Positions 29,099-37,215 of a stretch of 64,000 nucleotides of DNA are shown piece after piece (position 1 is the first letter of the stretch; each line of letters opens with the position of its first letter). Position numbers and translations under genes: made by a program. This DNA comes from Kitasatospora sp. NBC_00315. GTDB taxonomy: Bacteria > Actinomycetota > Actinomycetes > Streptomycetales > Streptomycetaceae. Under the pieces are notes generated by a model that saw only the letters and a program-made list of their open reading frames with translations, did not search any database and had not been told where the DNA came from. The DNA lies in NCBI RefSeq assembly GCF_041435095.1, contig NZ_CP108025.1, forward strand, positions 5,208,001 through 5,272,000, written 5' to 3'.

Positions 29099-30256
29099 AT
29101 GTCGGAAACCCCGCACCGCCGCCGCGGCCCCGTGCTGCGTCACGGAACCACGCTCAGCCTGGTGTTCGGCGCCGTGCTGCTGGCCGGCGCCGCCACCGGC
29201 GGGTGGGGTGACGTGCCACCGCCGGCCGGTCCGCCCGCCTCGGACGCACTGCCGGTCCTGACGGCCGGCCAGGATCCCGCCGGCGCCGCGCTCTCCCCCC
29301 AGCAGGCCGAGGGCCTGATCGGGGCGAGCGGCGACCGCTGGGGGGCCTACTACAGCGCGCAGGAGTACGCCGAGTTCGCCCAGGGGCTGGACGGCCGCTA
29401 TCTGGGGGTGGGCCTGTCGGTGGGCCGGGGGCAGGACGGCGTGACCGCGGTCTCGCAGGTCCAGCCGCTGGGGCCGGCCGCGGAGGCGGGCATCGCGCCG
29501 GGCGACCGGCTGCTGAGGGTCGGCCAGGACCAGGCCGACCACCTGCCCGTCACCGACGTGGTCGCCCGGCTGCGCGGCCTGGAGGGGGACCGGCAGGTCG
29601 GCTCCACCGTCACGCTGGCCGTCCAGCGCGGTGACGGCCAGGTGCGGGAGGTGGCCCTGCACCGGGAACTGCTGGCCAGCCAGCAGGTATCGGTGGAGCA
29701 CACCGACACCGGCGTGGTCCGGATCACCGTCCGGGCCTTCACCAACGGCGTGGCCGACCAGGTCCGCGCCGCCGTGCGCGGCGCACGCGCCGGGGTGGTG
29801 CTCGACCTGCGCGGCAACTCGGGCGGGCTGGTGGAGGAGGCCGTCGGCACCGCCTCGGTCTTCCTGGACGGCGGCGCCGTCGCGTCCTACCAGGAGCGCG
29901 GCGCGCGGCGCGAACTGACCGCGGCCCGCGGCGGTGATACCCGCACGCCCCTGGTGGTGCTGGTGGACGGCGGCACGATGAGCGCCGCCGAACTGCTCAC
30001 CGGAGCCCTGCAGGACCGCTGCCGCGCCGTCGTGGTGGGCAGCCGCACCTTCGGCAAGGGCACCGTGCAGCAGTCGAGCCGGCTCGCCGACGGCTCCGTC
30101 CTGGAGCTGACCGTCGGCCACTACTACACGCCCTCGGGCCGCTCCCCGGACGGCACCGGTCTGACCCCGGACGTCCCGGCGCCGGATGGCGACGGCGCCT
30201 CGGCGCTCGCACTGCGGGTCCTGGCGGGCCTGGGCACCCAGGGCCGCCCCGGCTGA
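29099..30256 (+). CDS. S41-family C-terminal processing peptidase
   Basis: A 385-aa exported serine protease of the CtpA/Prc type. It has an N-terminal signal or anchor helix (LSLVFGAVLLAGAATGGW, about 18-35), then a PDZ domain (about 95-190, with GVGLSVGRGQDG and AGIAPGDRLLRVG), and a peptidase core. The catalytic Ser295 lies in GGTMSAAELL and Lys320 in FGKGTVQ, 25 residues apart as in the family. It would cleave C-terminal tails of envelope proteins. The ATG at 29099 follows TAGACT with no ribosome binding site. It lies between ftsX and smpB. Confidence 0.92.
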   Translation: MSETPHRRRGPVLRHGTTLSLVFGAVLLAGAATGGWGDVPPPAGPPASDALPVLTAGQDPAGAALSPQQAEGLIGASGDRWGAYYSAQEYAEFAQGLDGRYLGVGLSVGRGQDGVTAVSQVQPLGPAAEAGIAPGDRLLRVGQDQADHLPVTDVVARLRGLEGDRQVGSTVTLAVQRGDGQVREVALHRELLASQQVSVEHTDTGVVRITVRAFTNGVADQVRAAVRGARAGVVLDLRGNSGGLVEEAVGTASVFLDGGAVASYQERGARRELTAARGGDTRTPLVVLVDGGTMSAAELLTGALQDRCRAVVVGSRTFGKGTVQQSSRLADGSVLELTVGHYYTPSGRSPDGTGLTPDVPAPDGDGASALALRVLAGLGTQGRPG

Positions 30257-30394
30257 GCCACGCCCTGCCCCGCGCCTGTCCCGGGCCCGTGCCGGCCCTG
30301 TCCCGAGCCCCGTCGGGTGCCCGGTCGCCGCGCCGGCCGGCCGGACAAAAGGAGCTGCCGGGCGCCGCCGTGAAGTGCGAGAATGATCGGCGCT

Positions 30395-30871
30395 ATGGCA
30401 AAGGAAACCGGAAACAAGCTGATCGCGCAGAACAAGAAGGCGCGGCACGAGTACACGCTTCTCGACACCTACGAGTGCGGCATGGTGCTCACCGGCACCG
30501 AGGTGAAGTCGCTGCGCGAGGGCCGGGCCAACCTGGTCGACGGCTACGCGTACGTGCAGAACCACGAGGTGTGGGTCGACAACGTCTTCATCCCCGAGTA
30601 CACCCAGGGGACCTGGACCAACCACTCGGCGCGGCGCAAGCGCAAGCTGCTGCTGCACCGGATGGAGATCCGCAAGATCGAGTCGAAGCTCAGCGACGCG
30701 GGCCACACGCTCGTCCCGTTGTCGCTCTACTTCAAGGACGGGCGGGTGAAGATCGAGATCGCCCTCGCCATCGGCAAGAAGCTGTACGACAAGCGGCAGA
30801 CGCTGCGGGAGAAGCAGGACACCCGCGAGACGGCCCGCGCGGTGGCCTCCGCCCGGCGGCGCCAGCGCTGA
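30395..30871 (+). CDS. smpB: SsrA-binding protein SmpB
   Basis: A 158-aa RNA-binding protein that brings tmRNA to stalled ribosomes. It has the SmpB beta-barrel (LIAQNKKARHEYTLLDTYECG, GTEVKSLREGRANLVDGYA, NVFIPEYTQGTW) and the basic C-terminal tail (KLYDKRQTLREKQDTRETAR) that enters the empty mRNA channel. The ATG at 30395 is used, because MAKETGNKLIAQNKKA is the conserved start; an ATG 12 nt upstream is less likely. Its RNA partner ssrA lies 161 bp downstream, a functional pairing. Confidence 0.96.
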   Translation: MAKETGNKLIAQNKKARHEYTLLDTYECGMVLTGTEVKSLREGRANLVDGYAYVQNHEVWVDNVFIPEYTQGTWTNHSARRKRKLLLHRMEIRKIESKLSDAGHTLVPLSLYFKDGRVKIEIALAIGKKLYDKRQTLREKQDTRETARAVASARRRQR

Positions 30872-30916
30872 CCCCGGGCCGCCGCGCTCCGGCGGGCCGG
30901 ACCCGATTCAATGAGC

Positions 30917-30946
30917 TGGACCACCGACAGACCGACCGCGTACCAT
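30917..30946 (+). promoter_or_regulatory. Promoter of ssrA
   Basis: -35 TGGACC (30917-30922), an 18-bp spacer and -10 TACCAT (30941-30946). The predicted start near 30953 gives a precursor of about 80 nt that RNase P would remove. Confidence 0.5.
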
Positions 30947-31032
30947 GGCTCATGCATCACCGGAAGGGCGACCGACCGGAGCTGCTGAGCAGGAAGCTGC
31001 TCGTCGCAGAACGATGCTTGTCAACAAAACAT

Positions 31033-31411
31033 GGGGATGATCGGTTTCGACAGGGGACGTCGAAACAGGAGAAGCGAGCCGAGGAACGCGGCAATGATCT
31101 CGTTAACCATCTGTCGCAAAAAAATAATCGCCAACACTAAGCGCGATTCCCAGTTCGCTCTCGCTGCCTAATAAGCAGCGATAGCGCAAGGGTGTCAGCC
31201 CGGGGAGTTCCCGACCCGGACCCTGGCATAATCTAGGGAACTCAACCGTCCGCTCGGGCTACGAGGGTGGACGGGAAACCAAACAGTAGCTGGGCCTGTT
31301 GGCGGCTTGTCCGCGTGACCGCCAGGGCCGAGAAAAGCACAGCGGACTGCGCTCGGAGAAGTCCTGAATCCACTCCACTGGACCCGGGTTCGATTCCCGG
31401 CATCTCCACCA
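31033..31411 (+). ncRNA. ssrA: Transfer-messenger RNA (tmRNA)
   Basis: A 379-nt tmRNA. The 5' end GGGGATG pairs with CATCTCC near the 3' end to make the acceptor stem (one G-U pair), and the discriminator A and the CCA end are encoded (31408-31411). The T-arm GGGTTCGATTCCC is intact. The tag frame starts at GCC 31130 and encodes ANTKRDSQFALAA, followed by two TAA codons at 31169 and 31172. This tag directs proteins from rescued ribosomes to proteases. The resume region CGCAAAAAAATAATC is A-rich, unlike the surrounding DNA, as expected for single-stranded tmRNA segments. Confidence 0.97.
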
Positions 31412-31432
31412 CCCCATGTTGCAGCTGCAGTC

Positions 31433-31469
31433 CGAAAGCCGCCCTCCGCCCAGCGGAGGGCGGCTTTCG
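31433..31469 (+). terminator. Terminator of ssrA
   Basis: A perfect 17-bp stem, CGAAAGCCGCCCTCCGC with GCGGAGGGCGGCTTTCG, and a 3-nt loop, 21 nt after the tmRNA 3' end. Confidence 0.92.
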
Positions 31470-31607
31470 TGCGTCCGGCGGCCCTCACAGGCGCCCGCTC
31501 AGGCGGGTGAGAGGACGGTTCCGCAGCCGTCACAGGACACAACGAGGCGGAAACTCCCGCCTCCTAGCGTCAGTTGGGACAAGGGCCGGCGGGCAAAGGG
31601 GAGCGCG

Positions 31608-32987
31608 ATGAGCACGAGCACGGCAGCTGTACGGGCGAGAGCGGGCGGTCGTTGGATCCAGCAGTGGGATCCCGAGGACGAGGCCTTCTGGGACGGCGGC
31701 GGAAAGCGGACCGCCAACCGCAATCTGGCGTTCTCGGTCCTCTCGGAGCACATCGGCTTCTCCATCTGGAGCCTCTGGTCGGTGATGGTCCTCTTCATGG
31801 GCCCCAAGTACCACGTCGACCCCGCCGGAAAGTTCTTCCTGGTGGCCATGCCCACCCTGGTCGGCGCTTTCGTCCGGGTCCCCTACACCTTCGCGGTGGC
31901 GAAGTTCGGCGGCCGGAACTGGACGGTGATCGCCGCCCTCCTGCTGCTGCTGCCGACCTTCGCGGCCGCGTACGTGATGCACCCGGGCACCTCCTACACC
32001 ACCTTCATGGTGGTCGCCGCGCTCACCGGGGTCGGAGGCGGGAACTTCGCCTCCTCGATGACCAACATCAACGCCTTCTTCCCGATGCGCCGCAAGGGCT
32101 GGGCGCTGGGCCTGAACGCGGGCGGCGGCAACCTGGGCGTCCCGGTGATCCAGCTGATCGCGCTGTCCGTGATCACCTGGGCCGGCGCCGGGCACCCCCG
32201 GCTGGTGCTCGGCATCTACCTGCCGCTGATCATCGTCTCGGCGACCTGCGCGGCGCTGTTCATGGACAACCTGGCGCCGATGAGGAACGACGGCGGGGCG
32301 CTGCGCGAGGTGCTCAGGGAGAAGCACACCTGGCTGATGTCGGTCCTCTACATCGGCACCTTCGGGTCGTTCATCGGCTTCAGCTTCGCCTTCGGCCTGG
32401 TCCTGCAGAACCAGTTCGGCCGCACCCCGCTGCAGGCCGCCCAGCTGACCTTCATCGGCCCGCTGCTCGGCTCGGTCATCCGCCCGGTCGGCGGGAAGCT
32501 GGCGGACCGCTGGGGCGGCTCCAGGATCACCTTCTGGAACTTCGTCGCGATGGCGGCGGCGACCGGCCTGGTGACCTACGCGTCCTCGGTGAAGTCGCTG
32601 CCGGTCTTCCTGACCGGCTTCATCGCCCTGTTCGTCTTCGCCGGGCTCGGCAACGGCTCCACCTACAAGATGATCCCCGGTATCTTCGACGCGAAGGCCC
32701 AGGACCGCATCGTCGCCCTCGGCGACACCCCCGAGGAGGCCGCGGCGTGGTCGCGCCGGATGTCCGGTGCGGCGATCGGCATCATCGGCGCCGTCGGCGC
32801 CGTCGGCGGACTCCTGATCAACCTGGCCTTCCGTCAGTCCTTCCTGGTGGCCAAGAGCGGCACCCCCGCCTTCGTCTCCTTCCTGGCGGCGTACGCGATC
32901 TGCTTCCTCCTCACCTGGGCGGTCTACCTGCGGCGCCCCTCGGCCGCCCGCACCTCGGCCCCGGCCCCGGCACTGGCGCAGGTCTGA
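31608..32987 (+). CDS. narK: Nitrate/nitrite transporter of the NarK/NasA family
   Basis: A 459-aa major-facilitator transporter with 12 predicted helices. The nitrate-family signatures are present: GVGGGNFASSMTNINAFFP in helix 5 and FAGLGNGSTYKMIPGIF in helix 11, and each half has an arginine-bearing helix region (VRVPYTF and RPVGGKLADRWGG). The cytoplasmic N-terminus WIQQWDPEDEAFWDGGGKRTA is usual for actinobacterial NarK. The ATG at 31608 follows AAGGGGAG. The next gene encodes the HemD-HTH regulator, a pairing also known from Mycobacterium tuberculosis and S. coelicolor, which supports a role in nitrate uptake for assimilation. Confidence 0.93.
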   Translation: MSTSTAAVRARAGGRWIQQWDPEDEAFWDGGGKRTANRNLAFSVLSEHIGFSIWSLWSVMVLFMGPKYHVDPAGKFFLVAMPTLVGAFVRVPYTFAVAKFGGRNWTVIAALLLLLPTFAAAYVMHPGTSYTTFMVVAALTGVGGGNFASSMTNINAFFPMRRKGWALGLNAGGGNLGVPVIQLIALSVITWAGAGHPRLVLGIYLPLIIVSATCAALFMDNLAPMRNDGGALREVLREKHTWLMSVLYIGTFGSFIGFSFAFGLVLQNQFGRTPLQAAQLTFIGPLLGSVIRPVGGKLADRWGGSRITFWNFVAMAAATGLVTYASSVKSLPVFLTGFIALFVFAGLGNGSTYKMIPGIFDAKAQDRIVALGDTPEEAAAWSRRMSGAAIGIIGAVGAVGGLLINLAFRQSFLVAKSGTPAFVSFLAAYAICFLLTWAVYLRRPSAARTSAPAPALAQV

Positions 32988-33041
32988 GCACTCGGTAACA
33001 CAACCGCCGCGGCCCTGGAAACGCCGCGGAAATCATTCGGA

Positions 33042-33065
33042 CCCCGGGGCGACACCGCCCCGGGG
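33042..33065 (+). terminator. Hairpin between narK and nnaR
   Basis: Arms CCCCGGGGCG (33042-33051) and CGCCCCGGGG (33056-33065), followed by GATTTTGG. It may end narK or attenuate read-through into nnaR. Confidence 0.6.
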
Positions 33066-33100
33066 GACGATTTTGGTCCACCCGACGAAGGACCTGCACC

Positions 33101-34315
33101 ATGGACGACCAGACGACCGGCCCCCAGCCGGATGCCGAGCCGGCACCGCCCGCCGCCGCCGTACCTCCCCTGGCGGGCTTCACCATCGGCATCACCGCCG
33201 CCCGTCGCGCCGAGGAACTCGCCGCCCTGCTCCAGCGCAGGGGGGCCGCCGTCGTGCGGGCCCCCGCCCTGCGGATCGTGCCGCTGCCCGACGACGCCGA
33301 GCTGCTGTCGGCGACCCACGCCCTGCTCACCGACCCGCCGGACATCGCGGTCGCCACCACCGGGATCGGCTTCCGCGGCTGGATCGAGGCGGCCGAGGGC
33401 TGGGGCCTCTTCGACGAGCTGACCGCCTGCCTCGGCAAGGCCTCGGTGCTGGCCCGCGGCCCCAAGGCCAAGGGCGCGATCCGGGCCGCCGGGCTGCGCG
33501 AGGAGTGGTCGGCCCGCTCCGAGTCCTCGGTGGAGGTGCTGGAGCGGCTGCTGGAGCAGGGGGTGGAGGGCCGCCGGATCGCCGTCCAGCTGCACGGCGC
33601 CCCGCTGCGCGACTTCGTGGACTCGCTGCGCGCGGCCGGCGCCGACGTGGTCGAGGTGCCGGTCTACCGCTGGCTGCCGCCCGTCGATCTCGCCCCGCTC
33701 GACCGGCTGCTGGACGCCTGCTGCGGCGGCGCGCTGGACGCCGTCACCTTCACCAGCGCGCCGGCCGTTCTCGGCCTGCTCGACCGGGCGGCGCAGCGCG
33801 GTCTGACCGCCGAGCTGCTGCACGCGCTGCGCCGGGACGTGCTGCCGGTGTGCGTCGGCCCGATCACGGCCGTGCCGCTGGAGGAGCTGGACGTCCCCAC
33901 CGTGTGGCCCGAGCGGATGCGCCTCGGTGCCATGGTGCAGACGCTCACCGCGGAGCTGCCCGAGCGCTCGCGCCAGCTCTCGGTGGCGGGGCACCGGCTG
34001 GAGCTGCGCGGCCAGGCCGCCCTGGTGGACGGCGGACTGCGCCCGGTGTCACCGGCCGGCATGGCCCTGCTGCGGACGCTCGCCCGCCGGCCCGGCTGGG
34101 TCGTCCCGCGCGCCGAACTGCTCCGCGCGCTGCCGGGCAGTGGTGACGACGAACACGCCGTGGAGACCGCCATGGCCCGGCTGCGCGCCGCCCTGGGCGC
34201 TCCCCGGCTGATCGCCACCGTGGTCAAGCGCGGTTACCGGCTGGCGGTCGACGCCGCGCCGGGGCCGCTCCCCGAGGAGGACGGCAAGTACGGGGCGACC
34301 GCTTTCGTGAGGTGA
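33101..34315 (+). CDS. nnaR: HemD-like plus winged-HTH nitrate-assimilation regulator (NnaR-like)
   Basis: A 404-aa two-part protein. Residues about 25-275 form a uroporphyrinogen-III synthase-like fold (FTIGITAARRAEELAALLQRRG, VEVPVYRWLPPV, VTFTSAPAV). Residues about 300-385 form an OmpR-type winged HTH (LVDGGLRPVSPAGMALLRTL, AVETAMARLRAAL, KRGYRL). No receiver domain is present. As I recall, this layout is that of NnaR of S. coelicolor, needed for growth on nitrate and nitrite, and of Rv0260c beside narK3. The enzyme-like domain may sense a ligand rather than make uroporphyrinogen. Its position 113 bp after narK suggests coupled control of nitrate uptake. Confidence 0.88.
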   Translation: MDDQTTGPQPDAEPAPPAAAVPPLAGFTIGITAARRAEELAALLQRRGAAVVRAPALRIVPLPDDAELLSATHALLTDPPDIAVATTGIGFRGWIEAAEGWGLFDELTACLGKASVLARGPKAKGAIRAAGLREEWSARSESSVEVLERLLEQGVEGRRIAVQLHGAPLRDFVDSLRAAGADVVEVPVYRWLPPVDLAPLDRLLDACCGGALDAVTFTSAPAVLGLLDRAAQRGLTAELLHALRRDVLPVCVGPITAVPLEELDVPTVWPERMRLGAMVQTLTAELPERSRQLSVAGHRLELRGQAALVDGGLRPVSPAGMALLRTLARRPGWVVPRAELLRALPGSGDDEHAVETAMARLRAALGAPRLIATVVKRGYRLAVDAAPGPLPEEDGKYGATAFVR

Positions 34316-34418
34316 TCGGCAGGTGGTGCGGCGGCGGTGGCGGCCTGCGGCGTAGGATCTTCTGTCCGCTCAATTCCCGAGGCGGACGACCACCGCAGGA
34401 TGTACGTCAGGGGGCTCC

Positions 34419-36752
34419 TTGGGCGCGCACGGCTCAACCCAGTACACCGCCGCAACCACCGAGGCCATGCAGAGCAACACTGAGATCGACACCGTCCGCG
34501 ACCGCGAGATCGCCGGGGAACAGCGCCACCTGGACAACGTGTACCACCGGCTGGAGGAGAAACTCGCCGAGGCCGAGTACATCCTGGAGGACGCCGCCAA
34601 GCGCGTGCAGGTCGGTACACCCGGCGCGCTCGCCGAGCGCGACGCCCAGGTGTACCGGGCCGGGGCGCACCTCCAGCGGCTCAACAACGAGTTCGAGGAC
34701 TTCCTCTTCGGGCGTATCGACCTCCAGCGGCCGGACGCGCCGGAGGAGCACGGCATCCCCTCCGCCACCCCGCTCGACCCGGCCGACCCGGCCGTCGCCG
34801 AGACCCTGCACATCGGCCGGCTCGGGGTGCTCGACGCCGAGTTCGGACCGCTGGTGATCGACTGGCGGGCGCCGGCCGCGGCCCCGTTCTACCGCTCCAC
34901 CCCGCTGGAGCCGGGCCGGGTGATCCGCCGGCGGGTGATCCGCTCCAAGGGCCGCAAGGTGATCGGCGTCGAGGACGACCTGCTGCGTCCCGACCTCACC
35001 CCGACCCTGGACGGCGAGGAACTCGCGGTGGTCGGCGACGGCGCGCTGATGGCCTCGCTGGGCCGGGCCCGCAGCCACTCCATGCGCGACATCGTCTCCT
35101 CCATCCAGAAGGAGCAGGACGAGGTCATCCGGGCGCCCGCGGCCGGCGCCACGCTGGTCACCGGCGGCCCCGGCACCGGCAAGACCGCCGTCGCCCTGCA
35201 CCGGGCCGCCTTCCTGCTCTACCAGGACCGCCGGCGCTACGCCGGCGGCATCCTGGTGGTCAGCCCGACCGCGCTGCTGGTCTCGTACACCGAGGGCGTG
35301 CTGCCCTCGCTGGGCGAGGAGGGCCAGGTCGCGATCCGCGCCGTCGGCTCGCTGGTCGACGGCATCGAGGCGGGCACCTACGACACCCCGGAGGCGGCCA
35401 GGATCAAGGGCTCCGGCCGGATGGTCCAGCTGCTGCGCAGGGCCGCCCGGGCGGCCCTGGAGCTGGGCGCGCCCGGCGAGCTCAAGGTGGTCGCGCGCGG
35501 TGAGGTGCTGCGCCTGGATCCCGGCCGGCTGAAGACCGTCCGGGCCAACGTCGTCGGCGCCGGCGGCACCCCGCTCAACCTGCTGCGCCCGCGGGCCCGC
35601 CGGCTGCTGCTGGACGCGCTCTGGTCCGAGCTGACCCGTCACCTGCCCCGGCCCGCCGACCACTACGCGCGCGAGCAGCGCCAGGAGGAGAAGGAGTCCT
35701 TCGACGAGTACGTCTCGGACGAGGCGTCCTTCCTGGACTTCCTGGACGCCTGGTGGCCGCCGCTCACCCCGCGCCGGGTGCTGGGCACGCTCAAGCAGAC
35801 CCGGCACACCAACCGGATCGCCCGCCGGGCGGTCACCCCGGAGGAGGCCAGGGTGCTGGCCGGCTCCTGGCGGGGCCTGAACGACCGGGGCGAGGGTGCG
35901 CTCTCGCCGCACGACGTGGCGCTGGTCGACGAGCTGCAGCTGCTGCTGGGCGAGGCGGCCCGCCCGAAGGTGCGCGAGGTGGACGCGGTGGACCTGCTGT
36001 CCGGTCTGGACGAGGTGACCACGTTCGCGGACCGCAACACCCGCCAGCGCGATCGCCTCCCGGTGGAGCGCACCGAGTACGCGCACATCATCGTGGACGA
36101 GGCGCAGGACCTCACCCCGATGCAGTGGCGCATGATCGGCCGCCGGGCCCGGATGGCGACCTGGACGATCGTCGGCGACCCCGCGCAGAGCTCCTGGCCG
36201 CATCCGCAGGAGGCCCAGGCGGCGATGGACGAGGTACTGTCCGGCAAGCCCCGCCGCAGGCACACGCTGACGGTGAACTACCGCAACCCGGCGGAGATCG
36301 CCGAGGTGGCGGCCAAGGTGCTGGCGCTGGCGGCGCCGGGTACGCCCTCACCGAGCGCGGTGCGCTCCACCGGGGTCGAGCCGCGGTTCGCCGCGGCCAC
36401 CGATCCGTCGGCGGGGGCCTTCGCCGACGCGGCGCGGGCCGAGCTGGTCCGGCTGCTGGCGGAGGTGGACGGCACGGTCGCCGTGGTGGTGCCGATGGAG
36501 CGCCGGGCGGAGGCCGCCGGCTGGATCGCGGGGCTGGGGGAGCGCGCGGTGGCGCTCGGCAGCCTGGAGGCGAAGGGCCTGGAGTACGACGCGACCGTGG
36601 TCGCCGACCCGACCGGCATCGCGGGCGAGTCGGAGGCGGGCCTGCGGGTGCTGTACGTGGCGCTGACCCGGGCCACCCAGCGGCTCACCGTGCTCTCCGG
36701 CCCGGACGACCTGCCCGACGCCGAGGGTGTGCCGGCCCTGCTGCGCGGCTGA
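34419..36752 (+). CDS. helD: HelD/HelR-type RNA-polymerase-associated helicase
   Basis: A 777-aa superfamily 1 helicase-like ATPase. The N-terminal arm (about 25-105) is a charged antiparallel coiled coil (REIAGEQRHLDNVYHRLEEK and AERDAQVYRAGAHLQRLNNE) of the type that enters the RNA-polymerase secondary channel. Walker A is GGPGTGKT (249-256), and the DEAQD box starts at Asp560; motif V/VI residues are ALGSLEAKGLEYDATVV and YVALTRATQRL. These proteins release stalled RNA polymerase, and the streptomycete HelR variant protects it from rifampicin. TTG at 34419 follows AGGGGG; an ATG at 34467 is an alternative start nearer the conserved coil. No clear rifamycin-associated element lies upstream. 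A strong terminator follows. Confidence 0.85.
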   Translation: MGAHGSTQYTAATTEAMQSNTEIDTVRDREIAGEQRHLDNVYHRLEEKLAEAEYILEDAAKRVQVGTPGALAERDAQVYRAGAHLQRLNNEFEDFLFGRIDLQRPDAPEEHGIPSATPLDPADPAVAETLHIGRLGVLDAEFGPLVIDWRAPAAAPFYRSTPLEPGRVIRRRVIRSKGRKVIGVEDDLLRPDLTPTLDGEELAVVGDGALMASLGRARSHSMRDIVSSIQKEQDEVIRAPAAGATLVTGGPGTGKTAVALHRAAFLLYQDRRRYAGGILVVSPTALLVSYTEGVLPSLGEEGQVAIRAVGSLVDGIEAGTYDTPEAARIKGSGRMVQLLRRAARAALELGAPGELKVVARGEVLRLDPGRLKTVRANVVGAGGTPLNLLRPRARRLLLDALWSELTRHLPRPADHYAREQRQEEKESFDEYVSDEASFLDFLDAWWPPLTPRRVLGTLKQTRHTNRIARRAVTPEEARVLAGSWRGLNDRGEGALSPHDVALVDELQLLLGEAARPKVREVDAVDLLSGLDEVTTFADRNTRQRDRLPVERTEYAHIIVDEAQDLTPMQWRMIGRRARMATWTIVGDPAQSSWPHPQEAQAAMDEVLSGKPRRRHTLTVNYRNPAEIAEVAAKVLALAAPGTPSPSAVRSTGVEPRFAAATDPSAGAFADAARAELVRLLAEVDGTVAVVVPMERRAEAAGWIAGLGERAVALGSLEAKGLEYDATVVADPTGIAGESEAGLRVLYVALTRATQRLTVLSGPDDLPDAEGVPALLRG

Positions 36753-36825
36753 TCCGCCCGGCCGGGCGGGGCCGGCGCTGACCCGTGGTCAGCGCCGGCC
36801 CCGTCAGCGGGCGCGACGTCAAAGG

Positions 36826-36856
36826 CGAAGGCCCCCACCGGTGGTGGGGGCCTTCG
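36826..36856 (+). terminator. Terminator of helD
   Basis: A perfect 14-bp stem, CGAAGGCCCCCACC with GGTGGGGGCCTTCG, and a 3-nt loop. Confidence 0.88.
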
Positions 36857-37215
36857 GCCTACGTTGGCGACACCGACCCGCCATGCTCGCCTCGCGGCAA
36901 GTGGTCGCTCGAAGCGACTAAGGTTGGGCCCGGGGGCTTGGATCGAGCCGGTGTCCCGTCCAATGTAACGCATCCACTCCGTACGCCAAGGGCCTCGCGG
37001 CAGTTTTTCGGGATGCGGCCGGGACGGCCGGAGACTCTTTTGTCGAGTCCGGACACTCTATGAACATTATTTCTGGGAAGCCCCTGGCAGGTGCGACCAT
37101 CGAGGTCTAACATGCGCTGGGCGGTGCACTTCAACACTTTGTTGAAAGCAATGGTTCGACAGGTGGCGACGGCGCCCGGCCGCAGAGACCCTCAGTGGAC
37201 GGAAGAAGGACGTCG
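36857..37215. other. Intergenic region, 359 bp, upstream of the malic enzyme gene
   Basis: It contains unusually AT-rich patches for this genome (for example CATTATTTCTG near 37065). TAACAT at 37108-37113 with TGGCAG 17 bp upstream is a plausible promoter, giving a start near 37120. A perfect inverted repeat follows at 37130-37146. There is no gene. Confidence 0.55.
37130..37146. promoter_or_regulatory. Probable operator upstream of the malic enzyme gene
   Basis: TTCAACA-CTT-TGTTGAA is a perfect 7-bp inverted repeat, AT-rich in a GC-rich setting. It lies about 10-26 nt downstream of the predicted transcript start and 69 nt before the ATG, a position suited to a repressor. The regulator is not known. 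Confidence 0.5.

Noticed and set aside
34316..34418. Rifamycin-associated element upstream of helD
   Set aside because: I could not find a convincing inverted-repeat match by eye; a motif search is needed.
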